Positions 44,463 through 53,037 of a stretch of 53,037 nucleotides of DNA are shown one piece after another (within the stretch, counting starts at the first letter, position 1; every line of letters starts with the position of its first letter). The DNA is from an uncultured Rhodobiaceae bacterium (lineage in GTDB: Bacteria; Pseudomonadota; Alphaproteobacteria; Parvibaculales; Parvibaculaceae): assembly GCA_913057645.1 (NCBI GenBank), contig CAJXOU010000014.1, forward strand, positions 1 through 53,037, given 5' to 3'. The notes under the pieces were generated by a model that searched no databases, was not told the DNA's origin, and saw only the letters and a program-made list of their open reading frames with translations. The translations under genes and the position numbers were made by a program.

Positions 44463-46676
44463 ATGTCCCCGATTCCCGTCGAGCAGATGCCCCTGTTTCT
44501 CCTGGGCCTTGCCGCCGTGCTGCTGCTCGGGATCGAGGCCTGGCGCCGCGCCGCCGCGCGCGCCCGCGCGCACCGCGCCGAAATCGAAATCCTCGAAGCC
44601 CGCATCGAAACGCTCCGCGACGAGAAATGGCAACTCGCCGAGCGCGAGGAGCGCTACCGCGATCTCGTCCGCGCGCAGGGCGACCTCATCCTGCGCAAGG
44701 ACCTGCAGGGCCGCCTCACCTATGTGAACGACGTCTTCTGCGACACGTTCGGCCGCGACCGCCCCGAGGTCATCGGCCATCCCTTCGTCCCCGAGCTTCC
44801 CGAAGGCCAGCGCCCGCGCATGCTGGCGAGCTTCGCCGGTCTCGCGATGCCGCCTTACCGTATCCGCTACGACGAGCGCACGCTGACCGCGCGGGGCGCC
44901 CGCTGGATCGCCTGGGAAGAATTCGCGATCCGCGACGACGACGGCAAGCTGATCGAGATCCAGGCCGTCGGCCGCGACGTCACCGACCGCAAGGAAACTG
45001 AAGAGCGCCTCGCCGAGGCGCTGCAGCAGGCGAAGGATGCGAACCGCGCCAAGTCGCTCTTCCTCGCCACCATGAGCCATGAAATCCGTACACCGATGAA
45101 CGGCGTCATCGGCATGACGAAACTTCTCCTCGACACGAAGCTCAACCCGTCGCAGCGATCCTACGCGGAAGCCGTGCGCGCTTCCGGCGAAGCGCTGCTC
45201 AACATCATCAACGACATTCTCGACTATTCGAAGATCGAGGCCGGCAAGGTCACGCTCGACGAGGTTTCCTTCGATCCGCGTGCCGTGATCGAAAGCGTCG
45301 CCGAACTGCTCGCGCCGCGCGCCTTCGACAAGAACCTTGACGTCGTGACCGAGATTTCGCCTTCCGTCCCGCGCATGATCGTCGGCGACGAAGCGCGCAT
45401 TCGCCAGATCCTGCTCAACCTTGCGGGCAACGCGATCAAGTTCACGGTCGAGGGCGGCGTCGCGCTGCGCCTCCTGCGGGCAGATGACGGGCCGGGCGGC
45501 CGCGCCGAACTCGTGCTCGAAGTCGAGGACACCGGCATCGGCATGGACGAACATGCGCGCGAGCACATCTTCGACGAATTCGCGCAGGCCGATCAGTCGC
45601 ATGCGCGCCGCTACGAAGGCACCGGCCTCGGTCTCGCCATCACGAAGCGTCTCGCCATCGCGATGGGTGGCCGCGTCGAGGTCGAGAGCGAGCAGGGCAG
45701 GGGCTCCGTCTTCCGCGTCTCGATGCCGCTTCGCCGCGCCATCGGCGAAAGCGATGCGCCCTTCCCCGCGCCGCTCTCCGGTCTGCGCGCGATCATTCTG
45801 AACGACCGTCCGCTGGTCGGCCGGGCGCTCGCCCGCGCGGCGGAAGCCGCCGGCGCCGAAACGCATCTCGTCTCGGGCCGCGAGGCACTCACCGCCGCGC
45901 TCCGCGCCGCGCCCGCGGACATCTTCATTTGCCCGCTCGACGGCGCGGAAGGCGAGGGCGCCGCGCTCGCCGCGCATGCCCGCGCGCTTTCTCCCGGTAT
46001 CGGCACGCTGCTTCTCCTCCGTCCGCAGGACCGCGCCCGTCTCGACGAATTGACCGGCGGCGAGAACGCGCCCTTCGACGGCTATCTCGTCCGTCCCGTT
46101 CGCGCCGCCTCTCTCGTCGCACGCATGACGGCGTTGCGCGTGCGCGGCTGGATGCCGGGAGCGGGCGCGCCCGGAACGCGCGACTACGACGACGTGATGA
46201 CCGAAACGGAGCCATCGCCGCCGCCCCTCGTCGCGATTTCCCCGCTCACGGTTCTCGTCGCCGAGGACAACGAGATCAACGCGCTCCTGACGCGCACGCT
46301 TCTCGAACATACCGGCCACGAAGTCCGCCTCGCGCGGAACGGCCTCGAAGCCGTTGCCGCCCTCGAGGCCGACACGGGGGGCGAGATCGACCTCGTGCTC
46401 ATGGACCTCCACATGCCGGGCATGGACGGTTTCGAGGCGACCGCTCGCATTCGCGGCTTCGAAACGCCGCACGCGCATGTCCCCGTGATCGCGCTCACCG
46501 CCAACGCGATGGCCGATGACCGCCAGGCCTGCCTCGACGCCGGCATGGATGACTATCTCTCGAAACCCGTCGCCGCCGAGGCGCTTTCCGAAACGCTGGC
46601 CCGCTGGGCCGGCCGCCGCTCTCCCCGTGGCGCTGCTCCCGCGGGCGCATCTGGCGAAAAGGCGAATCACGCTTAA
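44463..46676 (+). CDS. Hybrid sensor histidine kinase with a degenerate and an active receiver
   Basis: The 737-residue protein has one N-terminal membrane helix (MPLFLLGLAAVLLLGIEAW), a coiled linker, a PAS domain (about 65-175), a HisKA domain with phospho-His206 in MSHEIRTPMNG and a HATPase domain with DTGIGM (G1) and GTGLGLAITKRL (G2). Then come two receiver domains. The first (about 435-555) has Pro491 where the phospho-Asp should be (ADIFICPLDG), so it is a pseudo-receiver. The second (about 595-715) is intact: AEDNEIN, Asp648 in LMDLHMPGMDG and YLSKPV. The single membrane anchor with little periplasmic sequence suggests cytoplasmic sensing via PAS. No partner gene is adjacent. Confidence 0.92.
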   Translation: MSPIPVEQMPLFLLGLAAVLLLGIEAWRRAAARARAHRAEIEILEARIETLRDEKWQLAEREERYRDLVRAQGDLILRKDLQGRLTYVNDVFCDTFGRDRPEVIGHPFVPELPEGQRPRMLASFAGLAMPPYRIRYDERTLTARGARWIAWEEFAIRDDDGKLIEIQAVGRDVTDRKETEERLAEALQQAKDANRAKSLFLATMSHEIRTPMNGVIGMTKLLLDTKLNPSQRSYAEAVRASGEALLNIINDILDYSKIEAGKVTLDEVSFDPRAVIESVAELLAPRAFDKNLDVVTEISPSVPRMIVGDEARIRQILLNLAGNAIKFTVEGGVALRLLRADDGPGGRAELVLEVEDTGIGMDEHAREHIFDEFAQADQSHARRYEGTGLGLAITKRLAIAMGGRVEVESEQGRGSVFRVSMPLRRAIGESDAPFPAPLSGLRAIILNDRPLVGRALARAAEAAGAETHLVSGREALTAALRAAPADIFICPLDGAEGEGAALAAHARALSPGIGTLLLLRPQDRARLDELTGGENAPFDGYLVRPVRAASLVARMTALRVRGWMPGAGAPGTRDYDDVMTETEPSPPPLVAISPLTVLVAEDNEINALLTRTLLEHTGHEVRLARNGLEAVAALEADTGGEIDLVLMDLHMPGMDGFEATARIRGFETPHAHVPVIALTANAMADDRQACLDAGMDDYLSKPVAAEALSETLARWAGRRSPRGAAPAGASGEKANHA

Positions 46677-46718
46677 AGTGGGCCGTCCCGATTGCCGGGA
46701 TCAGGGGAGAAGCATCCA

Positions 46719-48149
46719 ATGACGATCATGACGCGCGCCCGCGGCTGGGCGTCGAGCCTTGCGGTCTATCTCGAATACCGCACGATCATCATGCTGCTGC
46801 TCGGCTTTGCGGCGGGCCTGCCTTTCCTTCTCGTCTTCTCGACGCTGTCGGCATGGCTGCGCGACGCGGGCATCTCCCGCACCGATATCGGCCTCATGTC
46901 CTATGTCGGCCTCGCCTACACGATCAAGTTTCTCTGGGCGCCGGTGATCGATCATATCCGTGTGCCCCTGCTCGACCGGCTGCTCGGCAAGCGCCGCGCC
47001 TGGATGGTGCTGGCGCAGCTCGTTGCCGCCAGCGCGCTTGTCGGTCTCTCGCTTCAGGACCCCGTGCAATCCCTTATGCCGATCGTCATCTTCGCGCTCA
47101 TCCTCGCCTTCGCTTCCGCCACGCAGGATATCGCCGTCGACGCCTGGCGCATCGAGGCCGCGCCCGATGATAAACAGGGCGCGATGGCGGCGAACTATCA
47201 ACTCGGCTATCGCGTGGCGCTGATTGCGTCGGGCGCAGGCGCCCTTTTCATTGCCGAAGACGTCTCCTGGTCGGCTGCCTATTTCACGATGGCGTTGTTG
47301 ATGGGTGTCGGCCTTGGCGCCGCGCTTCTCGCGCCCCGCGTCGCAGAAGCCGAAGCCCCCGCCATCGGCGAGGAAACGGTGGAGCGCTTCGTGCATCGCA
47401 TGCATGCCGATGGGCGCATGGCGCGCATCACAGGGTGGGTCTACCGCGCCGTCGTCGCGCCCTTCATCGATTTCTTCGGTCGCTATGGCTGGTGGTCGCT
47501 TGCGCTCCTCGCGCTGATCGGGCTTTACCGCGTGCCCGACTTCGTGATGGGCGTCATGGCGAACCCGCTCTATATCGATCTCGGCTTCGAGCTTTCGACC
47601 ATCGCCACTATCGTAAAGCTCTACGGCATCTGGATGACGATTGCGGGCGCTTTTGTCGGCGGCATCGTGGTGCTGCGGCTTGGCGTTCGTACCCCGCTGC
47701 TGCTCGGCGCCATCGCCGCCACCGGCACCAATCTGATTTTCGTCTGGCTGGTTTTCCGCGGCGCCGACCCCGCCGCGCTCGCCGTCACCATCTCCATCGA
47801 GAATTTTTCCGGCGGCTTCGCGGGCACCTGCCTCATCGCCTACATGTCGAGCCTCGTGAACCGCAATTTCGCGGCCACCCAATATGCGCTGTTCAGTTCG
47901 GCCTTCGCCCTGCCCGGCAAGCTGATCGGCGGCCAGTCCGGCGTCATTGTGGACGGCTTCTCGGCCTCTCCCGGCATCGTCGGCCCGATCATGGAAATGG
48001 CCCCCCACCTGACCGCGCAGACGGCGGGCTACGTCCCCTTCTTCATCTCGACGGCGCTGATGGGCGTTCCGGCGCTTGTGCTGATTCTGGTGGTGATCTT
48101 CTTCCAGCCGAAACCGGAGCCGATTCCCGCCCCCGCTCCGGCGGCCTGA
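46719..48149 (+). CDS. AmpG-family MFS muropeptide-type permease
   Basis: The 476-residue protein has about twelve to fourteen helices. LLGFAAGLPFLLVFSTLSAWLRDAGISRTDIGLMSYVGLAYTIKFLWAPVID, LGKRRAWMVLAQ and FASATQDIAVDAWRIE are hallmarks of AmpG, which brings GlcNAc-anhydroMurNAc peptides into the cell for peptidoglycan recycling. Other substrates are possible. The start ATG 46719 follows GGGGAGA; a TTG 27 bases upstream is less likely. The C terminus is Pro/Ala-rich. Confidence 0.88.
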   Translation: MTIMTRARGWASSLAVYLEYRTIIMLLLGFAAGLPFLLVFSTLSAWLRDAGISRTDIGLMSYVGLAYTIKFLWAPVIDHIRVPLLDRLLGKRRAWMVLAQLVAASALVGLSLQDPVQSLMPIVIFALILAFASATQDIAVDAWRIEAAPDDKQGAMAANYQLGYRVALIASGAGALFIAEDVSWSAAYFTMALLMGVGLGAALLAPRVAEAEAPAIGEETVERFVHRMHADGRMARITGWVYRAVVAPFIDFFGRYGWWSLALLALIGLYRVPDFVMGVMANPLYIDLGFELSTIATIVKLYGIWMTIAGAFVGGIVVLRLGVRTPLLLGAIAATGTNLIFVWLVFRGADPAALAVTISIENFSGGFAGTCLIAYMSSLVNRNFAATQYALFSSAFALPGKLIGGQSGVIVDGFSASPGIVGPIMEMAPHLTAQTAGYVPFFISTALMGVPALVLILVVIFFQPKPEPIPAPAPAA

Positions 48150-48296
48150 CCGCGCCGGAAAATATCTTTTTGAAATCAATATCTTGCGGACGACATTTTT
48201 CTGTCGCCATCTGCTGCGACAAGCTGTCCGGACCCATGCGTTTTCGCCGGGCCCCGCGTCTTGGCATTGCGCAGCGATAGTGAAAGGATAGGCAAA

Positions 48297-49307
48297 ATGG
48301 CCGTTCGGAGCCTTGTCGGCAAAGAGGCAGGGGCGGCTCGGGGGGAGGGTGCGGTGCTGCTTGAGCAGCCGCCCCGGTTCCGGCGCGCCGAGTGTGGTGC
48401 AGAAACAGGTTCGGGTTCCGGCGTAATGACATCTGAAAAGACGGATCGGGACGGCAACGCGCTGGCTGCCGGAGTGGCGCGGCCTGTCAGCTATGGCCGC
48501 AAGGGGGCGCTCGAAGTGCGCCTTGCATGTTCCGCGAAGGAGATCGACGCCGCGCAGGCCGTCCGCTACCGCGTCTTCTACGAGGAAATGTCGGCGACGC
48601 CCGACGCCGAGACGCGCGCCCGCAAGCGCGACTTCGACCGCTTCGACGAGATCTGCGATCACCTGCTTGTGGTCGACCATTCCCTCGCGCCCGATGGCGA
48701 TGAGGGCGAGGTGCCGCCGGAAGCCGTCGTCGGCTGCTACCGCCTGCTCCGCCAGGAAGTCGCCGAGCGCAATGGCGGCTTCTACACGGCAAGCGAATAC
48801 GACATCGCGCCTCTTCTCGCGCGCCATGCCGATCTGAACTTTCTGGAGCTTGGCCGTTCCTGCGTGCTGAAGCCCTACCGCACCAAGCCGACGGTCGAGC
48901 TTCTGTGGCACGGCATCATGCATTACGTGACCGAACACGATCTCGACGTCATGTTCGGCTGCGCGAGCTTCGAGGGCACGGAGCCGGACCAGCTCGCCGC
49001 GCCGCTCTCCTATCTCCATCATCATCACGCCGCCCCCGAAGACTGGAAGGTCCGCGCGCTGCCCGAGCTCTATGTCGAGATGAACCGGATGGCCGAAGAC
49101 GCGCTCGACCCGCGCGAGGCGCTCCGCGCACTGCCGCCCATGATCAAGGGCTATCTCCGCGCCGGCTGCTACATCGGCGAGGGCGCCGTCATCGACCGCC
49201 AGTTCGGCACCACCGACGTGCTGATCCTCTTCCCCGTCGCGCAGATTTCGGACCGCTACCTGTCGAAATTCGGCGCCAAGTTCGGCACGCCGGGCGGCAA
49301 GGGCTGA
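48297..49307 (+). CDS. OlsB-like GNAT acyltransferase
   Basis: This protein of the GNAT/hemolysin-like N-acyltransferase family most resembles OlsB, which makes lyso-ornithine lipid from ornithine and acyl-ACP. Typical segments are AQAVRYRVFYEEMSA, LELGRSCVLKPYRTKPTVELLWHGIMHYV, MFGCASFEGT and PPMIKGYLRAGCYIGEGAVIDRQFGTTDVLILFP. The start is uncertain: ATG 48297 has AAAGGA nine bases upstream and gives 336 residues, but the first 43 look non-conserved; ATG 48426 gives 293 residues, the usual OlsB length, with a poor ribosome binding site. OlsA is not in the window. Confidence 0.85.
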   Translation: MAVRSLVGKEAGAARGEGAVLLEQPPRFRRAECGAETGSGSGVMTSEKTDRDGNALAAGVARPVSYGRKGALEVRLACSAKEIDAAQAVRYRVFYEEMSATPDAETRARKRDFDRFDEICDHLLVVDHSLAPDGDEGEVPPEAVVGCYRLLRQEVAERNGGFYTASEYDIAPLLARHADLNFLELGRSCVLKPYRTKPTVELLWHGIMHYVTEHDLDVMFGCASFEGTEPDQLAAPLSYLHHHHAAPEDWKVRALPELYVEMNRMAEDALDPREALRALPPMIKGYLRAGCYIGEGAVIDRQFGTTDVLILFPVAQISDRYLSKFGAKFGTPGGKG

Positions 49308-49313
49308 ACGGCC

Positions 49314-51578
49314 TCAGCGATAGAGGTTGTAGGCCGCCAGCGCCGCCATGTTGACGAGGTCGGACACCGTCGCCGTCATCGGCACGATCTGCACCGGATG
49401 CTTGAGCCCGACGAGCAGCGGCCCGATCAGCGTCGAGCCGCCGAGCACGCGCAGCAGCTTCGTCGAGATCGACGCCGCATGGATCGCCGGCATCACCAGC
49501 ACATTCGCCGTGTCGGTCAGGCGGCAGAACGGATAGAGCGCCATCGTCTCGCGGTTGAGCGCGACGTCGGCCGCCATCTCGCCCTCATATTCGAAGTCGA
49601 CCTGCCGCGCGTCGAGGATGTTCACGGCATCGCGCACCGTCGAGGGGCGTTCATGCGTATGCGTGCCGAAGCTCGAATTGGCGAGCATCGCCACGCGCGG
49701 TTCGTAGCCGAGGCGCCGCGCGACTTCCGCCGCCTGCGTCGCGATGTCGGCAAGCTCTTCCGGCGTCGGCATTTCGTGCACGTTCGTGTCGGCGACGAGC
49801 ACCGTGCGCCCGCCCGCGACGACAAGCGTCACGCCGATCGGCCTGCGATCGTCCACCGCGTCGATCACGCGCCTGACTTCCTCGAGCGCCACGGAATAGG
49901 TGCGCGTCACACCCGTCACCATCGCGTCCGCGTCGCCGCGTTCCACCATCACGGCGGAGAAGATGTTGCGGTCGTTGCTCACGAGCCGGTGGCAGTCGCG
50001 GTAGAGATAGCCGTTGCGCTGCTGCTTCTCGTACAGGAAGTCCGTGTATTCCGGCACCTTCTCCGAGCTGCGCGCATTGCGGATGTCGAGCCCGGTATTG
50101 GCGTCGAGACCGATCTGCGTCAGCGTCTCGCGGATCTGTTCTTCGCGGCCGACAAGGATCGGATGGCCGAGGCCCGCATCGCGGAACGCGAGCGCCGCGC
50201 GGATCACGCGTTCTTCCTCGCCCTCGGCGAAGACGACGCGCTTCGGGTCGCGCCGCACCTTGTCCATGATCACCTGCAGCGTGCCGGCGGTCGGGTTCAG
50301 CCGCGCCTGCAGCCGGTTCTTGTAGGCTTCCATGTCGACGATGGGCGAGCGCGCGACGCCCGTATCCATCGCCGCCTTCGCGACGGCGGGCGGGATCTCG
50401 CGGATCAGCCTCGGGTCGAACGGCACCGGGATGATGTATTGCGGGCCGAAGCGCGGCCGCTCGCCCTGGTACGCCGCGGCGACTTCGTCCGGCACGTCTT
50501 CGCGCGCGAGCCGCGCCAGCGCTTCCGCGCAGGCGATCTTCATCTCTTCGTTGATCGCGCTCGCGCGCACGTCGAGCGCGCCGCGGAAGATGTAGGGGAA
50601 GCCGAGAACATTGTTTACCTGGTTCGCATAGTCGCTGCGCCCCGTCGCCATGATGGCGTCGTCGCGCACCTGCGCCACCTCTTCCGGCGTGATCTCGGGG
50701 TCCGGGTTCGCCATCGCGAAGATGATCGGCTTCGGCGCCATCGAGGCGATCATCTTCGGCGTCAGCGCGCCCTTGACCGAAAGGCCGAGAACGACGTCGC
50801 AGCCCTCCATCGCCTCTTCCAGCGTCCGCCGGTCGGTCGTCACCGCATGGGCCGATTTCCACTGGTTCATGCCCTCGGTGCGGCCCTTGTAGATCACGCC
50901 CTTGGTGTCGCACAGGATCGCGTTCTCGTGCGGCAGGCCCATCGCCTTAACGAGTTCGAGGCAGGCGATGCCGGCCGAGCCCGCACCGTTCACCACCATC
51001 TTCACATCCTTGATGTCGCGGCCGGTGAGGTAGAACGCGTTGATGAGCCCCGCCGCGGTGATGATCGCGGTGCCGTGCTGGTCGTCGTGAAAGACCGGAA
51101 TGTCCATCAGCTCGCGCAGCCGGCTTTCGATCACGAAGCAGTCGGGCGCGGAAATGTCTTCGAGATTGATGCCGCCGAAGGAGGGCCCCAGATAGCGCAC
51201 CGAATTGACGAAGGCGTCGACATCCTTGGTGTCGATCTCGAGATCGATGGAATCGACATCGGCGAAGCGCTTGAACAGCACCGCCTTGCCTTCCATCACC
51301 GGCTTCGAGGCCAGCGCGCCGAGATCGCCGAGCCCGAGGATCGCCGTGCCGTTCGAGATCACGGCGACGAAATTGCCCTTGCTCGTATATTCATAGGCCG
51401 CGTCCGGGTTCTCCGCGATCGCGCGCACCGGCACCGCGACGCCCGGGCTGTAGGCGAGCGACAGGTCGTGCTGCGTCGCCATCGGCTTCGTCGCGTTGAT
51501 TTCGAGCTTCCCGGGCTTGCCCTGGGAATGGAAGAGGAGCGCTTCCTCGTCGGTGAACTGGCGGCGCTTTTTGCTCAT
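49314..51578 (-). CDS. maeB: NADP-dependent malic enzyme, PTA-fused MaeB type
   Basis: The 754-residue enzyme decarboxylates malate to pyruvate with NADP. The N-terminal malic domain begins LEINATKPMATQHDLSLAYSPGVA and has the catalytic-site region VFHDDQHGTAI and the NAD(P) loop VVNGAGSAGIACLELV. The C-terminal third (from about 430) is a phosphotransacetylase-like domain (VFAEGEEERVIRAAL, MVTGVTRTYSVALEEV) that in MaeB proteins is regulatory (acetyl-CoA), not catalytic. It diverges from mutS across 228 bases containing a perfect palindrome. Confidence 0.96.
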   Translation of the reverse strand: MSKKRRQFTDEEALLFHSQGKPGKLEINATKPMATQHDLSLAYSPGVAVPVRAIAENPDAAYEYTSKGNFVAVISNGTAILGLGDLGALASKPVMEGKAVLFKRFADVDSIDLEIDTKDVDAFVNSVRYLGPSFGGINLEDISAPDCFVIESRLRELMDIPVFHDDQHGTAIITAAGLINAFYLTGRDIKDVKMVVNGAGSAGIACLELVKAMGLPHENAILCDTKGVIYKGRTEGMNQWKSAHAVTTDRRTLEEAMEGCDVVLGLSVKGALTPKMIASMAPKPIIFAMANPDPEITPEEVAQVRDDAIMATGRSDYANQVNNVLGFPYIFRGALDVRASAINEEMKIACAEALARLAREDVPDEVAAAYQGERPRFGPQYIIPVPFDPRLIREIPPAVAKAAMDTGVARSPIVDMEAYKNRLQARLNPTAGTLQVIMDKVRRDPKRVVFAEGEEERVIRAALAFRDAGLGHPILVGREEQIRETLTQIGLDANTGLDIRNARSSEKVPEYTDFLYEKQQRNGYLYRDCHRLVSNDRNIFSAVMVERGDADAMVTGVTRTYSVALEEVRRVIDAVDDRRPIGVTLVVAGGRTVLVADTNVHEMPTPEELADIATQAAEVARRLGYEPRVAMLANSSFGTHTHERPSTVRDAVNILDARQVDFEYEGEMAADVALNRETMALYPFCRLTDTANVLVMPAIHAASISTKLLRVLGGSTLIGPLLVGLKHPVQIVPMTATVSDLVNMAALAAYNLYR

Positions 51579-51618
51579 GTCTTTCTGGTCCGGCTTGGGT
51601 CGGCGGGCGAGGGCGGGT

Positions 51619-51632
51619 CAGACCGCGGTCTG
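51619..51632. promoter_or_regulatory. Perfect 14-bp palindrome between maeB and mutS
   Basis: CAGACCGCGGTCTG is a perfect palindrome 41 bases upstream of maeB, in a position to act as an operator for maeB or both divergent genes. No regulator is recognised. Confidence 0.35.
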
Positions 51633-51806
51633 GAGCCTTCCCCGGAGCCCGCTTTTTAGGCTGGCGTTCCGCCAATAACAAGCGAACTCCGTTGATTTTG
51701 CGTGAGTATGGCGAGCTTTCCGCCCGCCGCCCCCTTCCTGCGGACGGGATGCAGATGGGCCTTTGCCGCTTTCCGGCGGCCCCGGTTCTGATTAATCTCC
51801 CGCCCC

Positions 51807-53037
51807 ATGTCCGAAAGCGCCGCCTCCACCTTCCAGCACGAGAATGCGCCCGCCGCCGCCCCTGCGGTCCCGGCGGAAGCGACCCCCATGATGGCGCAGT
51901 ATCTGGAGATCAAGCGCCAGTGGCCGGAGGCGCTTCTCTTCTACCGGATGGGCGACTTCTACGAGCTCTTCTTCGAGGACGCGGTTCATGCCGCCGAAGC
52001 CCTCGACATCGCGCTGACGAAGCGCGGCAAGCATCTGGGTGAGGACATCCCGATGTGCGGCGTCCCCGTCCATTCCCACGAGGCCTATCTCGAGCGCCTG
52101 ATCCGCAAGGGCTTCAAGGTCGCCGTCTGCGAACAGGTGGAAGACCCGGCGGAGGCGAAGAAGCGGGGGAGCAAATCCGTCGTCGCCCGCGCCGTGCAGC
52201 GGCTCGTCACGCCGGGCACCTTGACCGAGGACACGCTCCTCGACGCCCGCGCCCATAATTACCTTGCCTCCCTGGCAAGGGTTGGCGCGGAAGCCGAACT
52301 CGGCCTCGCCTGGGCCGATGTCTCGACCGGCGAGCTCGCCGTGACGAGCCTCTCCCCCGCCGCGCTCGGCGCGGAGCTCGCGCGACTCTCGCCCGGCGAA
52401 CTTCTGGTCTCGGAAGGATTCGCGCCCAACGAACACAGCGACGAAGCCATGGCGCAGGCCGGCGCGACGCTGACCGCGCTGCCCCCCGCCCGTTTCGACA
52501 GCGGCAATGCCGAGCGCCGTCTCAAGTCCCATTTTGCCGTCTCGGCACTGGATGGTTTCGGCGCCTTCTCCCGCGCCGAACTCGGCGCCATGGGCGCGCT
52601 GCTCGACTATATCGAGCTGACCCAGGTCGGCCGCATGCCGGCCCTCATGGCGCCGCGCCGCGTCGCCAGCGCCGACACGATGGCGATCGACGCCGCCACC
52701 CGCGCGAACCTCGAACTCGTGAAGACGCTTCAGGGCGAGACGCAAGGCTCGCTGCTCGCGGTGATCGACCGCACCGTCACGGGCGCCGGCGCGCGCGAAC
52801 TGGGCAGCCGCCTCGCCGCGCCATTGACCGATCCCGCCGCGATCAACCGCCGCCTCGACGCCGTCGAATGGTTTCACGACGCGCGCGATGTCCGGGCCGC
52901 TCTCCGCGCGGGGCTCAAGTCGGCGCCCGACATCGCCCGCGCCCTGTCGCGCCTCTCGCCCGGCCTTGGCGGCCCTCGCGCCCTCGCCGCCATCCCCGGC
53001 CGCCCCGCCCCCACGCATCGTCGCTGCGCGCTCCTCG
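51807..53037 (+). CDS. mutS: DNA mismatch repair protein MutS, 3' end outside the window
   Basis: About 410 residues of MutS are visible, running off the right edge; the frame is open to the last base. The mismatch-recognition N terminus shows [33 protein letters not shown] with the Phe-x-Glu DNA-contact motif (FYEL), followed by [36 protein letters not shown] and [21 protein letters not shown]. The connector and start of the lever domains follow. The ATPase domain is not in view. The final dozen residues (after ALAAI) do not match what I expect for MutS, possibly a sequence error or frame loss near the edge. A 22-bp dyad (52261-52282) lies inside the coding region. Confidence 0.96.
   Translation, partial: MSESAASTFQHENAPAAAPAVPAEATPMMAQYLEIKRQWPEALLFYRMGDFYELFFEDAVHAAEALDIALTKRGKHLGEDIPMCGVPVHSHEAYLERLIRKGFKVAVCEQVEDPAEAKKRGSKSVVARAVQRLVTPGTLTEDTLLDARAHNYLASLARVGAEAELGLAWADVSTGELAVTSLSPAALGAELARLSPGELLVSEGFAPNEHSDEAMAQAGATLTALPPARFDSGNAERRLKSHFAVSALDGFGAFSRAELGAMGALLDYIELTQVGRMPALMAPRRVASADTMAIDAATRANLELVKTLQGETQGSLLAVIDRTVTGAGARELGSRLAAPLTDPAAINRRLDAVEWFHDARDVRAALRAGLKSAPDIARALSRLSPGLGGPRALAAIPGRPAPTHRRCALL
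52261..52282. repeat. 22-bp dyad inside mutS, copy 2
   Basis: ACCTTGCC-TCCCT-GGCAAGGGT matches the rph leader dyad at 29119-29140 in 20 of 22 positions; only spacer bases differ. Here it encodes part of the connector domain (YLASLARVG). Confidence 0.4.

Noticed and set aside
44397-53018. Very long open frames opposite the kinase, AmpG-like, OlsB-like, maeB and mutS genes (for example minus 44397-46670, minus 46701-49028, plus 49398-51659, minus 51792-53018)
   Set aside because: Their translations are Arg/His/Ala-rich with no recognisable domains and mirror well-conserved genes on the other strand; they come from strong third-position GC.
1-53037. CRISPR arrays, tRNA/rRNA genes, insertion sequences, prophage
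   Set aside because: No regular repeat-spacer pattern, no tRNA cloverleaf and no transposase or integrase domains were seen on either strand.

Overview
The window is an ordinary, gene-dense chromosomal stretch of a GC-rich alphaproteobacterium, most likely in or near the Hyphomicrobiales (a Parvibaculum-like organism would fit; I cannot name the genus). Four things point there: the gene neighbourhoods (hslU-DUF2585-hslV; hisB-DUF2628-hisH-hisA-hisF; dnaK-dnaJ; hrcA-grpE divergent from rph-rdgB-hemW), a LexA box of the alphaproteobacterial GTTC-N7-GTTC type, an RpoH promoter of the alphaproteobacterial CTTG-N18-CCTATAT type, and a GAGCATGATC...GATCATGCTC palindromic repeat of a kind common in Rhizobiales genomes. 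I see no tRNA, rRNA, CRISPR array, insertion sequence, prophage or integrase. Nearly all of the sequence is explained by about 57 genes.

Layout. 1-3.1 kb: a conserved hypothetical (cut at the left edge), an Fe(II)/2-oxoglutarate-type dioxygenase and an orphan substrate-binding protein of the urea-carboxylase-associated type. 3.1-6.3 kb: a TPR protein, then the heat-shock protease operon hslV-DUF2585-hslU. 6.5-7.6 kb: two convergent PPOX-fold flavoproteins. 7.64-8.01 kb: an AT-rich gap with six GANTC sites. 8-14.8 kb: histidine genes hisB, hisH, hisA, hisF and hisE, interrupted by a DUF2628 protein, a CYTH-CHAD protein and a pentapeptide-repeat protein, then coaA. 15.8-21.5 kb: housekeeping and small membrane genes (PfkB kinase, EI24 protein, nth, gpmA, dapB). 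21.6-24.8 kb: dnaJ and dnaK. 25-27 kb: SEL1 lipoprotein, alkB, nnrU. 27.1-31.7 kb: grpE and hrcA, with rph-rdgB-hemW diverging. 31.7-37.6 kb: a zeta-class GST, an LpoA-like lipoprotein divergent from rsmI-yraN-BON lipoprotein, a SirB1-like protein and gshB. 37.7-42.7 kb: M19 dipeptidase, a HugZ-type protein behind a Fur-like box, and several small envelope proteins, one very Met-rich. 42.8-53 kb: comM behind a LexA box, a hybrid histidine kinase with one dead receiver, an AmpG-like MFS permease, an OlsB-like acyltransferase, maeB, and the 5' part of mutS, which runs off the right edge.

The genes fall into a few processes: proteostasis (hslVU, dnaKJ, grpE, hrcA), histidine, CoA and lysine precursor synthesis, nucleic-acid quality control (nth, alkB, rph, rdgB, comM, mutS), and envelope or peptidoglycan maintenance (LpoA-like, BON, AmpG-like, OlsB-like, small lipoproteins). 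I found no clearly undescribed multi-gene system. The best leads are regulatory or structural: the GANTC cluster before hisB, palindromes in the nnrU promoter and hrcA-grpE gap, a 22-bp dyad shared by the rph leader and the mutS coding region, stop-codon-linked palindromes in the his region, and the orphan urea/guanidine-type binding protein next to a dioxygenase.
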